Origin: Diplolepis rosae
Taxonomy: Eukaryota; Arthropoda; Insecta; Hymenoptera; Diplolepididae
Direction of reading: 5' to 3'
Assembly: GCA_030998225.1 (NCBI GenBank)
Contig: JAPYXD010000460.1
Location: 124,001-188,000, forward strand
Length of the DNA stretch: 64,000 bases
Numbering within the stretch: the first letter of the stretch is position 1; each line of letters begins with the position of its first letter. This document shows positions 22,641-32,223 of the stretch, in pieces. The notes under the pieces were generated by a model that saw only the letters and a program-made list of their open reading frames with translations, made no database searches and was not told the DNA's origin. The position numbers and the translations under genes are program-made.

Positions 22641-22950
22641 TGACTGATGTCAAGAAGCCGAAATACGCGTAATACGATAATTTTGTTTACAAAAAATTTG
22701 TTTCTCTACGAGTAGTATCGAAAATGCGGAACAAGTTTGAAACCGCCTAGCGGAAACGAGAGCGACGCGCGAAAATCGACGCGTCATTGTCGGCGCAGCG
22801 CGACCTTGAGCCGAGCCGCGAATTGCACCTGTCGCACCATCCTCGAGGCAAGCGGCGAACATTTGAGGTTTCGGATTCCATAACCGACGGAGCGCGTGGC
22901 CTAGTAGGCAAAAGAGGGAATACCGCAATGCGCGAACTGTTTTTTTAATT
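22641..22950. other. GC-rich island in AT-rich DNA
   Basis: 22740-22900 is strongly GC-rich (GACGCGCGAAAATCGACGCG, GCCGAGCCGCGAATTGC) in a region otherwise about 30% G+C. It may be the 5' end or promoter of the LINE. A TGGCCTAGTAGG sequence near 22897 looks like a pol III box A, but I see no matching box B. The minus-strand 92-codon frame here shows no family. Confidence 0.4.
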
Positions 22951-23557
22951 TAAATAAAAAATTCGGAAAAATGATCAACAAAACGTATCAGTACGTGTTA
23001 AATGTCATTCCACATATTTTTTTTCCCATGAATTTTTGTGTCAGAACTCTAGTTTTTTTTTATAATCGAAGAAACCCGTATTTTTTTAATGTACGAAATC
23101 AATCGATTTTTTACAACCAATTTTATCAACAGACTCAAAAAATCCTAGAGCTTCAGATGGTTATGTCCAACATAACAAAATTCTTAATTTGTTAATAATT
23201 TTTATTATAACAGTTGCGGCTTTCAAAATTCTCATTTTTCATCTTCAAAGAAAAAAAGTATGCGAGGAAGTTTAGAGTTGAGAGAACTTCCAGCGAGAAA
23301 GTTGTTCAGCAGGCTTTCATGCAGTTTTTAAATATATTTTGAGATTTTTTAATTCAAAACTGCGGTCAGGGTGGGAATTTGTTTAACTTTGTTTAAGCGC
23401 ATCGATACCGTCAAGAGATAAATCGGTCAAAAGCAGAGAAAAAGAGATGTACCTATGCCGAGAGCACGCGATTCAACAAACTTGCAACATCATTTTTGCC
23501 AATTCGTTTTCTTTATTTATATCTATTCTGTAAAAATTATTTAGGAACACTAGACGA

Positions 23558-23893
23558 ATGGGAAGAAATCATATATATACACTTTATGTTGGCAATAATA
23601 TAACAAAGTTTGATCATTTATCGTTAAATATACGTCAGAATAATCGTTATTACAGGTTTGGTAGTTACATATTGAACATTAGCTCAAAATTTGTCGAATC
23701 TTTTAGGACTAATAGATTTCGTAAGATAAATACCCGAAATTTTCATGAAAATGGAAGAACTGTTGAGTTAACTCGAAGACAGCTGATTAAACTTTATAAT
23801 TCGTTATTGAATGAAATCGCAAAAAAAAATTTATTTTCTAAAAAAGCCACTACCCCAGCTTTACTGAACTTTTTATTAAATTTGTACAAATGA
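23558..23893 (+). CDS. Hypothetical basic protein inside the long-TIR transposon
   Basis: 111 codons from ATG to TGA, unrecognised. It is rich in Arg, Lys, Asn and Tyr (MGRNHIYTLYVGNN... to LLNFLLNLYK). The C-terminal third looks helical and leucine-rich. An AATAAA-containing stretch follows within about 40 bases (GAAATAAAATTT, about 23920). It sits in the core between the inner TIR parts, so it may be an element-encoded protein or a fragment of one. Codon quality is only moderate. Confidence 0.35.
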   Translation: MGRNHIYTLYVGNNITKFDHLSLNIRQNNRYYRFGSYILNISSKFVESFRTNRFRKINTRNFHENGRTVELTRRQLIKLYNSLLNEIAKKNLFSKKATTPALLNFLLNLYK

Positions 23894-24090
23894 ATTTTCT
23901 CTGTGTGCTTATGCTGGTTTGAAATAAAATTTCTGGAAAAATATTCTGAAGCTTTTGTTTGTTTTTATTCTTATTAAGTCAATTCACGATTTACCTTTGA
24001 AGAAAAAACATGTAATTAATCGCTAACAACGGTAACTTATTAGATTAAATAAGTTAACAAATTTCTAAAATTTATTACTGCGTTCGTAAA

Positions 24091-24183
24091 AATGTCCCAA
24101 GAAACAAATCCTGAAGTTGGAAGGAAAAGATTAAAGAATCCCGAAAAGTGGAGCCGGAATATCGGGGAGAAAGCCAAAAACAA
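24091..24183 (+). CDS. Possible first exon of a transposon-encoded protein
   Basis: ATG then MSQETNPEVGRKRLKNPEKW and SRNIGEKAKNK, followed by AAG|GTACGC, a good splice donor. Lys/Arg/Trp-rich first exons of this KW..N..K style are common in insect transposon-derived proteins. That is a pattern impression. No second exon is visible before the right TIR, so the element is a deletion derivative or the exon is orphaned. Confidence 0.35.
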
Positions 24184-24689
24184 GGTACGCTTGGTACAAA
24201 TTATTATTGAGCCTGCGAAAAAGAATTAATATTATAATAGCAATTAAATAACATTATCAACATCATAATTCTATTATATTTGATTCATATAATTTTGATC
24301 TGTCAAATGATCTGAAGCTCAAGGGTTTTTTGAGTATTTTGATAAAATTTCAGACTATTCCGGACAAATTCGTACGAAAAACAGCGAGTTTATTGTAAAA
24401 ATCGATTGATTTCGTACATTGAAAATATACGGTTTTCTTCGATTATAAAAAAACTAGAGTTCTGACACAAAAATTCATGGGAGAAAAAATATGTGAAATG
24501 ACATTTAACACGTACTGCTACGTAGGAACAAAAATCGTTTCTTAATAATAATATGATGCGGAGACATGTATTTTTAAAAAAAGTTACTTTTCACGCAATT
24601 TGTTATGAACAAGTTTCATCTACGTGAAAATTGAAGAAAAAATTCGCTGATTCCAATGCGCTTTTACCGTTTTCAAAAAATTGAAATTT

Positions 24690-24965
24690 AACCCTGAAAC
24701 CGACAATTCAAAAGTGCCAGTTAGTTACAAAACAAATTATTTTTGGGAATCGGATTTCTGCGATTTTGTTCATTAATCATTTGGCATCAACTTTTGCTTG
24801 ATAACTTTTTTTACACTTTTTTTTCACGTAAACTCGCCACCAAAAGTTACCCACACTGTTTATGGTCTTTTTTTCTTACTTTATATGTTTCTAGCATGTT
24901 TTATGATTTTTAAGCAAATTTTCAGAGGAGTAGGCGAAAAAAGCCGTTTTCGGCTAATTTTACTG
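24690..24965 (-). repeat. Outer right TIR of the 18.5-25.0 kb transposon
   Basis: Reverse complement of 18487-18775, ending TTTTACTG at 24965. Confidence 0.7.
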
Positions 24966-25290
24966 CACGGAAAATATTAGGACTTTTAAATGTGCATCAT
25001 AAAGTATCTTTAATGAGCCCTTTAGATAAAGAATCTTTAAATAAAAAGGCTGAATCAGTTTGGAAAATATTTTGGACACCATTTACAAATTTTAGTACAG
25101 CAAGTGCAGGATTTATAGGGATAATAATAATATTGAGAGGAATAAAGTTAATAGCAGATACAATTATACATCGATATGCCCTACATAGTGTATTTAGATG
25201 GTTAATGCATCTTCTTGGTGCGCTTTGGGCCTCAGTAACTAATCTTTTCTTACACCTAGGAAAGCCCCAGATAATTACGGAGCAAACAGA
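24966..25290 (+). pseudogene. Env remnant, membrane-proximal C-terminal part
   Basis: The frame enters directly from the transposon's right end and contains SLMSPLDKESLNKKAESVWK, then a hydrophobic stretch (TASAGFIGIIIILRGIKLI), a likely membrane anchor, and a basic/hydrophobic tail (VFRWLMHLLGALWASV). It is the plausible continuation of the glycoprotein remnant that stops at 18486. The frame stays open until it meets the mariner fragment at about 25293. Not functional, because the gene is split and its upstream part is broken. Confidence 0.5.
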
Positions 25291-25292
25291 AG

Positions 25293-25600
25293 AATCAGCG
25301 TTGGAACGCTACCGAACACAATTAATCCGTTGAAAGAGAGCAATAGCTAAAAAACGCCCGGAATATGCGACCACACGCGAGGCAATAATTTTCCATCATG
25401 ACAACGCTCGGCCTCATGTTGCTATTCCGGTTAAGACCTATTTTGTAAACAGTGGATAGGAAGTTTTACCCCATCCGCCTTATAGCCCAGACCTTGCCCC
25501 TTCTGACTACTATTTGTTCCGGTCGCTGCAGAACGCCCTCACTGGAATACGGTTTACATAAGAACAAGGTATCAAAAATTGGCCATTTTTTGAAATCAAC
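25293..25600 (+). pseudogene. Truncated mariner transposase (C-terminal catalytic half)
   Basis: Mariner transposases cut and paste DNA at TA sites. ALERYRTQLIR, stop, KRAIAKKRPEYA, then IIFHHDNARPHVA (second catalytic Asp) and PPYSPDLAPSDYYLF (third Asp, D34D spacing typical of mariner), SLQNALTGIRFT and GIKNW. Stops occur at about 25332, 25457 and 25560. The N-terminal half and both TIRs are missing. The fragment is in frame with the upstream env remnant. Confidence 0.8.
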
Positions 25601-25779
25601 AAGACGCATTTGAATCACATAATTTATTCATGGCTGAGTCACGCTTTAGGTTTAGTTGAATGAAGATAATATTAATTTAATTGACACATTTATTAACTTA
25701 TTTAGGAAGATATTTATTCGATTCAAAGAGTTAATACATGTATAACAATGTAACGTTTCTTTATATGAATAAAATATTT

Positions 25780-26010
25780 TTCACAGCGCCTATTTTGAAA
25801 ATCCGACTTTCGGTACCTGCGAACCGGGACGAAACTGCGATTTTCAACCCTAGGGGCAAAACTTTAAAGGTAGGGTTGCAAACCGCACTTTCGTCTCACT
25901 TTACAGGTACCGAAAATCAAATTCTCAAAACAGTTGCTATGAAAAATAGTATGCATTACTCGAAACAAAACACAGCGAATGCAACTCGTATGACTGCAGC
26001 CCTCGCTTTG
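25780..26010 (-). repeat. Repeat shared with 27370-27595
   Basis: ATTTTTCA(C/T)AGC(G/A)CCT and GTTGCTAT...AAAAATA(G/A)TATGCATTACTC are shared in direct orientation with 27370-27595 (diverged). The adjoining CGAGTGTGAAGTTTGCTGCCCG (as reverse complement) also resembles 16285-16310 in element A. This is probably the distal part of element B. Confidence 0.55.
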
Positions 26011-26053
26011 CTCGGGCAGCAAACTTCACACTCGTTTGCAATCGCTGTGTTTC

Positions 26054-26680
26054 GTCCCTTGTAATGCAATATACTATTATGTGCCTCCGGCGCGTAAACT
26101 CGTTTTACGCTACAGTTGAGAGTAGCACAATGTTGTGCATTACGATACAAAGGAATGTAATGTAAAAATTGAACTGCGCATGTGCCTATAACCATACAGC
26201 GGAGCGTAATCTTCTTCTTATTCTTCTTCTTCTTTATACAGCATTGAAATCGTACTGACAAAGCCTTATACATTTGAACTACGCATGCTCTATTACAATA
26301 CGCTACTACAAGACAAGATCGAGAAAATCAAAATGGCCGGAACTAGTCGCGAAATATTAAGTGCAATGGACAAGAATCATGATGAATACTAGATTAGATT
26401 CGAGTGTACGCATAAAAACTCGTATACGCACCGAAGTCACATAAAATAGAATATGTGCCAATGCACACAATTTGGGTAGTTACGAGACTCGCTTGAAATG
26501 CTCGCAGGACTGATGGCGCCTCGGCTTAGTCTCGGCTTTGTCTCGGCTTCGTCTCAGCTTTGCCTCAGCTACGATTCGGCTACGCCTCGACTATACCTTG
26601 GCTTCGATCTCCTGCGAGAATTGTCGCTCGTCGCGTAATAACCCTCATTATGCGCCTAGGCACATAATATACTATTATAT
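26054..26680 (-). mobile_element. Non-autonomous DNA element B (inverted relative of element A)
   Basis: The ends read inward TATTATGTGCCTCCGGCGCGTAA and TATTATGTGCCTAGGCGCATAA, an inverted repeat of about 22 bp. The interior is the reverse complement of 15740-16260 with indels. An expanded 9-12 bp tandem tract (TCGGCTTCGTCTC variants, 26518-26605) replaces the short GATCGAAGCCGAGGC sequence of element A. A TTCTTCTTATTCTTCTTC tract lies near 26212. No coding potential; frames across the tandem tract are artefacts. Confidence 0.7.
26518..26605. repeat. CTCGGCT minisatellite within element B
   Basis: About eight imperfect units of the type CTCGGCTTYGTCT run from 26518 to 26605. Element A has only one unit, so the array expanded in this copy. 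Confidence 0.7.
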
Positions 26681-26685
26681 AAATG

Positions 26686-27120
26686 CTTGGCATAATTGTT
26701 ACAATTGTAAATCTTTTTGGACTTGCAACATGTTTTGTAGGATTGAATGTTTATTATAGATTTCTCCTAGGAAATATCCGCCTACATTATCAATGTACAA
26801 TAATTTAAATAAAAAAAAACACTTTTTTAAAAGAATGAAATATATGTTATTTTAAACTGTAGGTATTTTTTGTTTAAAAAATTTGTTTATTTAATTTAAA
26901 GGTTTGCCATAGTTATTATGATGACATATTTTTTAATTTTGAAACATATTTCATAGAATTAAATGTTTATTGAATTCCTCCTAGCAAATATTCGCCTGCA
27001 TTATGAATATGGAATAATTTAGATAAAAAAAACATTTTTTTAAAAGAAAGAAGTATTTTTTTCAAAAAACTGTGGTATTTTTCGTTTAAAAAATTTGTTT
27101 ATTCCATTCAAACGTTTGGC
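26686..27120 (+). repeat. Two ~215 bp tandem units
   Basis: Unit 1 (26686-26905) and unit 2 (26906-27120) share CTCCTAG(G/C)AAATAT(C/T)CGCCT, then a poly-A stretch, AAAAGAA(T/A)GAA and GTTTAAAAAATTTGTTTATT. Noncoding. Confidence 0.7.
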
Positions 27121-27131
27121 ATAGTTGTTAG

Positions 27132-27275
27132 CATTACATAGTGACGTGATATATGTAGTTGAAAATGTCCTTAACTACTTTTTGTGGTTGAATTCAAGCA
27201 ATGGTTGACCCGTTAGTGCATGTACTAAAAGTGGTTGCCGTGACTAAGAAATGCAGTCACAGCGACTATGTAATG
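27132..27275. mobile_element. Short MITE-like palindromic element
   Basis: CATTACATAGTGAC at the left and GCGACTATGTAATG at the right are inverted repeats with 12 of 14 positions matching, 144 bp end to end. No clear target duplication. Confidence 0.4.
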
Positions 27276-27369
27276 TTGTCACTTTCACTATATGTAAGTA
27301 TTAACTATATGGTTGTGTAAATTCAAATGCGTAGAATCAAATGCATAAAATCACTACGTGGAACATTGT

Positions 27370-27595
27370 ATTTTTCATAGCACCTCTTTTGAAAATCTGA
27401 TTTTTGGTATCTGTAGAGCGGGTTGAAACTTTAAAAGTAGAGTTAAAAATCACAGTTTCGAACCACATTACAGTTACATCAAATTTAATTCTCGAAAGAG
27501 TTGCTATCAGTTGCTATAAAAAATAATATGCATTACTCCAAACAATAGACAACAGATTCAACGAGTGTGAAGTTTGCTGCACTGGTTATAGCGAC
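27370..27595 (-). repeat. Diverged copy of the 25780-26010 repeat
   Basis: Direct-orientation match described at 25780-26010. It ends with GAGTGTGAAGTTTGCTGCACTGG at about 27570. Confidence 0.55.
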
Positions 27596-27699
27596 TACGT
27601 TATTCTAGCCGTATACTGGGGGAAAAAAATCGTCAGGTTATACGGAAAATCCCGCTGCATTGATATAATGCTACGAAATGAGAATAGAAAATAAAAAAT

Positions 27700-28324
27700 T
27701 GAATTTATAGGCGATGAAGAAAAATGCATTAAGCTTATCCATAAAATAAATATGGAGCCTAATGAAGAATTAATGAATACTAATCCAAAGGACATAGTAC
27801 ATGAAGATAATCATCTTAGTAAATTCGAAGAATTTAGAAATATAAAAGAATATGATCAAATTGATGAGAAGTACTGCATAACAGATTTTAAAATTGAAGG
27901 AAATGTGGCAAAATGTGAGCTGTTAAGCGGGGGAGAGAAGAAGAAATTTTGGGAAATTTTGAAAAAGTGTAAGGACATAATTTTTAAGAAACCCGGACGT
28001 CTCTCTATATATCAACATGAGCTCAAAATTAAAGGTGATAAGCCTTTCATTATAAAAACATACCCAATTCCAATAAAATTAAGAGAATTGGTTACATCGG
28101 AAATAAATAACTTACTAGAACTAGGAATTATTCGAAGATCAAATTGTCCCTATATACTCATGAATCCACTAGCTCGAAAATTAAATTATATAATGATCAA
28201 CGATGACGAATGTGGAGAACCCACGGAAGTGTTGTTTCAGAGGTATGGAGGCAATAAAATATTGTCAATCGATGAATTTCATGAAATGTATGTATGTGCA
28301 TTTTCAAAATATGTAGTATTATAG
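27700..28324 (+). pseudogene. Third gypsy lineage: start of RT domain
   Basis: The 27752-28324 frame carries a connector, then HELKIKGDKPFIIKTYPIPI and LLELGIIRRSNCPYI, the palm-entry sequence of Ty3/gypsy RT. A jump follows to ECGEPTEVLFQRYGGNKILS, which in intact elements precedes the first catalytic Asp. The catalytic motifs themselves are gone. The sequence differs clearly from copies 1 and 2, so this is another lineage. Confidence 0.65.
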
Positions 28325-28329
28325 CCGTT

Positions 28330-28900
28330 GAGACGAACTGACACGAAAGCCGTTATCAAACAAGGACCATCTTTCATGGAACATGGAACACCGTGGAACA
28401 CAATTTACTTCCCCCACCTGGTCAGAATTTTTGAAAGAGAAGGACATTCAACCTGTCTTCTCTTCAATAAGACATCCCCAGAGTAATATCGTCGAAAGAG
28501 TCCACACGGAACTGTCCAGATTTTTCCGACCTCTTATTGAGAGTTGCATGAATGAAACGTATCATGAAACTACTCAATTTACGCCAATCGAATTACATTC
28601 AAACAAAAGGCCTAAACGAGCTTGGGAAAAGTGGTTAAATTTTCCTCAAAATAACTAAAAAATTAACCATGAGAGAAAGTTGGAAATGGCAAAAGAAAAT
28701 ATTTCAAGAAAAGGAAAAAACAGAGCTTCCTAGTTTAATGAAATTCATCGTTTAATAGCCTTAAAAGAAGGTGATAATTCTTAAGAAGTTTCTGCAAGTT
28801 TATGAGGGTCCATATGTAATAAAAAAACAGTTTAGACCGGGAACCTTTATATTATGGTACCCTGAATCCAAGAATCTCAAGAAATAGAAAAAACCGAATT
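28330..28900 (+). pseudogene. Third gypsy lineage: integrase core and C-terminal part
   Basis: RGTQFTSPTWSEFLKE (second catalytic Asp replaced by His in the frame as read) and IRHPQSNIVERVHTELSRFF (catalytic Glu), then HETTQFTPIELHSN. After a stop at about 28656, pieces such as VYEGPYVIKK and PGTFILWYPESKN continue to about 28885 in other frames. RT and integrase remnants are nearly adjacent, so a large internal deletion removed RNase H and the integrase N-terminus. Confidence 0.7.
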
Positions 28901-29475
28901 TACCAATGTCGGGCAAAAATGACTTTGTCATTGGTATTTTGTATATATATATTAAGAATAGTTGGCTATTATAAGAAATCAAGAAAGTATTTTTAAGAAA
29001 TTTAGAACCCACATAAAGATAGTATAATAAGACGTAGGGATAGTAACTTAGGTTTAACATTGATAGCTCTGCAAAATTACGCGTTTCTTTTATGAGAGAG
29101 TGGCCATTTTGAAATCAGGATTAACTTGGGTTGTTTGATGTAGAAATTAATGACGAAAAACGATACAGATCACAATAAGAATCATTTTTTTTAGATGTTT
29201 TTTTGAAGTTATACTTACCTAAATAGGTATACATATGTTGTATTTGGCTGTTTTGAAAATAGTCACTGCAATGACTTTACATGTATCAGTTTCCAAATGA
29301 ATATTGCCTTTCCGAGTAGCCAAATACTAGCTACGACTTCCGACTTTCCAACAGAGGTTCACGTTGTTTGAGGCGCTCTCCTTCAGCGCTCGATTTGTGG
29401 TGGCAGGTTGCCCTGTGTGGTCCCAATTACTCGTTGTCTCCATACCTCCTACGTGACGATCTCCATTATTCCATA
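28901..29475. other. Unassigned noncoding sequence
   Basis: AT-rich, no gene recognised. The last ~170 bp are more GC-balanced. It ends at the TA duplicated by the mariner-type insertion. Confidence 0.35.
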
Positions 29476-29477
29476 TA

Positions 29478-31150
29478 CAGGGTGAGGCACATAAAGTGTT
29501 ACAGAGCGGTAACACTCAACCTATTGATCATATCCAAAAATGTTTAAGATAAAAGTTTCGGTGTTCGAGAAGGCCGTCATACTCAACTACCCTATTTTTT
29601 TATCGGTGGTGGCGCTAATGCTACGTCAAGGTCAACTCCACTTGTTTAAATGGAATCATGTATTTTTTTTCGATGACATTATTACCGATTTTAAGACGAA
29701 TTCAGCGACCTACAACACAAGGTCATATTAGTGACACAAAGTATGAAAATAGTCGAGAAATCGAAACATATTGGAATAATCACTTTTAATGGATCCACTA
29801 ACCTTGGTTCTGGTCTACCTACAGAAGATGCTCGAAGTGATGACCCTCGACTTTTAAGCACTTGTTAATTCGCTGATGAAAAGACCGTCTAACTTCAGCC
29901 AAAATTTGTAGTGTAATTTCGGTACATGCTTGGCGTATTCTTTCATTCATGTTGTCAGCTGTGGTAGGTGCTACCGCCATTACGCGTTCTTTGACAAAAC
30001 CCTATAAAAAGTAATCTGGTGATGTTAGATCTCGCGAACGAGGTGAACAAGGTACATGGCCGCCTTGACCTATCCACTTTTCGTCAAAAATCTCATTCAC
30101 CATTTGTCTTGAATACAGAGTATAATGGGGTGCTGCACCGTCGTGTTGTATCCACATGTTCATGCGAACATGCAAGGGCACGTTTTGCAGAAAGTTTACG
30201 TAAACTTGCCCAGTCAAGCGACCTTCAAAAAAATATGGACTAATGACATGATCGCCTACAATGCCGCACCAACAATTAACGGACCATGGATGTTGAAATG
30301 GTACAGTTCTCATCCATCGAGAATTCTCATTTGCCTAATAATGCATATTATGCCTATTCACATTTCCCATATTTGCGAAGTTAGCTTCATCAGAAAAAAG
30401 CACGTGACTCAAAAATCAGACATCTGTGCGCATTTTTCTATGAATACAATTACAGAAATCCACGCGTTCTAGAAAACCATTGCCGTACAAATCCTGATGT
30501 AATGACATACGATACGAATGGAACTTGTGTTGATGTAAGATTCCTCATACGGATCGCTGAATGATTCCACTGTTTTTTTCCATTTGCCTGCTGCTCGCAT
30601 CTGGATTTAGTGCATCAAAAGCTAAGATAGCAACCGCATTATTTTCATTAACAATTGGTCGACGTTTGACTCGTGTTTGTTTCACTGTATCGAAGCGACA
30701 GAAACGGTCAGCTAATCGCTTAAAGGCCATGTACGACTTTTGTTGCCTATCCGGATAACGAGCCGCATAATAATCTTCGGCGTTTTTATAATGTTCACGG
30801 CATTTCCCTAGCACCATCAACATATCAAAATATTGTTGAAAATCGTTCATTTTCGCGTTTCGAAACACATTAGAAGGTAATGCGCGACTAACTGATATGT
30901 CAACAGAAAATGCTTACTTTCTTCCGATGTCAACAATAACCTATCGATGTGTATTATCATGGGTATCGTAAAAAATGAAAAGAAATGAATGAATGATCTT
31001 AACGTAGCTTCAGCATCTCCACCGATACAAAAATAGGGTGCTCAAGTATGACGGCCTCCTTGAACACTGAAACTTCCCTCTGAAACATTTTTGGATGTGA
31101 TAAATAGTTTTAGGACTATCGCTTTGTAACAATCTATGTGCCTCACCCTG
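29478..31150 (-). mobile_element. Tc1/mariner-superfamily element with TIRs and TA duplication
   Basis: CAGGGTGAGGCACATA at 29478 and its reverse complement ending at 31150 are flanked by TA on both sides. The inverted arms extend about 140 bp with scattered differences (for example TTCGAGAAGGCCGTCATACT against AGTATGACGGCCTCCTTGAA). Length is 1673 bp. The minus strand encodes a broken transposase. Confidence 0.88.
30002..30868 (-). pseudogene. Tc1/mariner-superfamily transposase, broken
   Basis: The N-terminal segment (30868-30545) starts MFRNAKMNDFQQYFDM and contains AARYPDRQQKSYMAFKRLAD, an N-terminal DNA-binding region, and VKRRPIVNENNAVAILA. The C-terminal segment (30313-30002) has MRTVPFQHPWSVNCWCGIVG, then MNMWIQHDGAAPHYT (QHDGAPPH-type catalytic Asp) and SPRSRDLTSPDYFL. 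The first catalytic region lies between them in another frame. Frameshifts and stops separate the blocks. The family is the mariner relative common in ants and wasps whose second motif is QHDGAPPH. Confidence 0.8.
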
Positions 31151-31152
31151 TA

Positions 31153-31936
31153 TACTAGCATTACTCAATTATTAATATACATGCATGCGTAAGAAAAAAA
31201 TATTTAAAAATAAATACATAAATGTAGGACGCCCATCCAGGCACTGACAGCGCTTAAAACTGCTTCACCGCAGGGATTGGGTGAGTGGCAGCAAACACAA
31301 ATTAGTGCGGTGCTCTCGGAGATCACGAACGAAAATGATAATGGAAACTCGATAGGCTGCATTCGACTCACACGCACTTCCGCTTTAGAGTTTAATGTAT
31401 AATTAGTGCACTTGGAGTCAACGAAACCTCGTGATTTTTGCGTGCGATTTCAGGCTTAATGTGTTTAAACCTATCATGTGATTATTTTTAGGAATTTTAT
31501 TCCAATTTCTTCACAAGAAGGCCGAGACTTGAGGCTGGGCCGTCTCAAGCTATATGTAGTATTAAAAGATCGAAAACAAAAAAAAAGCTAAGCATAGTTC
31601 GGCACAAAAATTATTTGAATCTATATAAGAAAACTTTTTTTTCAGCGGACAAAAGAAACCCAAAGATAGTTTCAGAATGTCGTTAGTAAATAATTCAGGA
31701 AAATAGTTATTATATAAATGGCCTGGCATATGCAAACGCTGCCACTATAGAGATCACAAATCCATGAATTGTACTGCGCCAAAAACGAAGTAAAAAGTTT
31801 ATAAAATAAATAACAGATAAAGGAGAATATAATAAATGTGACTGCGTGATGTGACACACTATTAATAAATGAAAATAAAATAAGTAAAAGGAAATCAAGT
31901 AAGTCCGAGCATGTTGATATCATCCCCATGTTCAAA
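31153..31936. other. Noncoding; 3' region of a gypsy element
   Basis: No gene. 31200-31420 is GC-balanced and unassigned. 31600-31936 is AT-rich and leads to a polypurine tract as in the other gypsy copies. Confidence 0.4.
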
Positions 31937-32100
31937 CAAAAGGAGGAAGGTGTCACGCCCCGTATCTATCACGAATGCGACTTTAAGTAAATAAATTTTT
32001 CCCTTTTACGAAATCATGTAATTTGATTAACAATTAACCTGTGTGAAAATATATTTGAGGTAATTAACAATTATAATACTTAGTACGTTTACTTTGGCAA
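31937..32100 (+). repeat. Polypurine tract and truncated LTR start (third TGTCACG LTR)
   Basis: AAAAGGAGGAAGG runs to 31950, immediately followed by TGTCACGCCCCGTATC. Only the first ~100-150 bp look like LTR. After that the Penelope-type sequence begins. Confidence 0.6.
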
Positions 32101-32105
32101 CTGAA

Positions 32106-32160
32106 AATGTCTATTTATTCAGACGTTTCAGCTCTGATCTGAGCCATCATCAGTGATATT
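32106..32160 (-). ncRNA. Hammerhead-ribozyme-like motif of a Penelope-like element
   Basis: The minus strand reads CTGATGA (32153-32147), then stem II GGCTC...GAGCT (5 bp with one G-T pair) around loop AGATCA, then GAAAC (32129-32125). Stem III follows as GTCT/AGAC around an 8-base loop, then AT where GT is expected before the cleavage base. This is the type I hammerhead layout reported for Penelope-like elements. Stem I is weak, and one core-adjacent pair is A rather than G, so the copy is probably inactive. Confidence 0.6.
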
Positions 32161-32223
32161 TATTAAAATCTAGAAAATACAAAAAAGATGATGTCACTAA
32201 TTTCACATATTTTCTCGGAATAA

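Larger units (their letters stand above)
18487..24965. mobile_element. Long-TIR DNA transposon splitting the env remnant, itself carrying a LINE
   Basis: The ends CAGTAAAATTAGCCG and its reverse complement (right terminus at 24965) begin arms that match over about 280 bp (18487-18775 against 24690-24965). A further inverted match, 22975-23180 against about 24290-24530, looks like the inner part of the same TIRs. The LINE at 18780-22640 has been inserted within the left TIR. The core (23200-24290) holds a 111-codon ORF and a small exon. No target duplication is evident. The superfamily is unassigned. Confidence 0.65.

Noticed and set aside
26538..26759. 73-codon ORF
   Set aside because: Its first part is translation of the CTCGGCT minisatellite.
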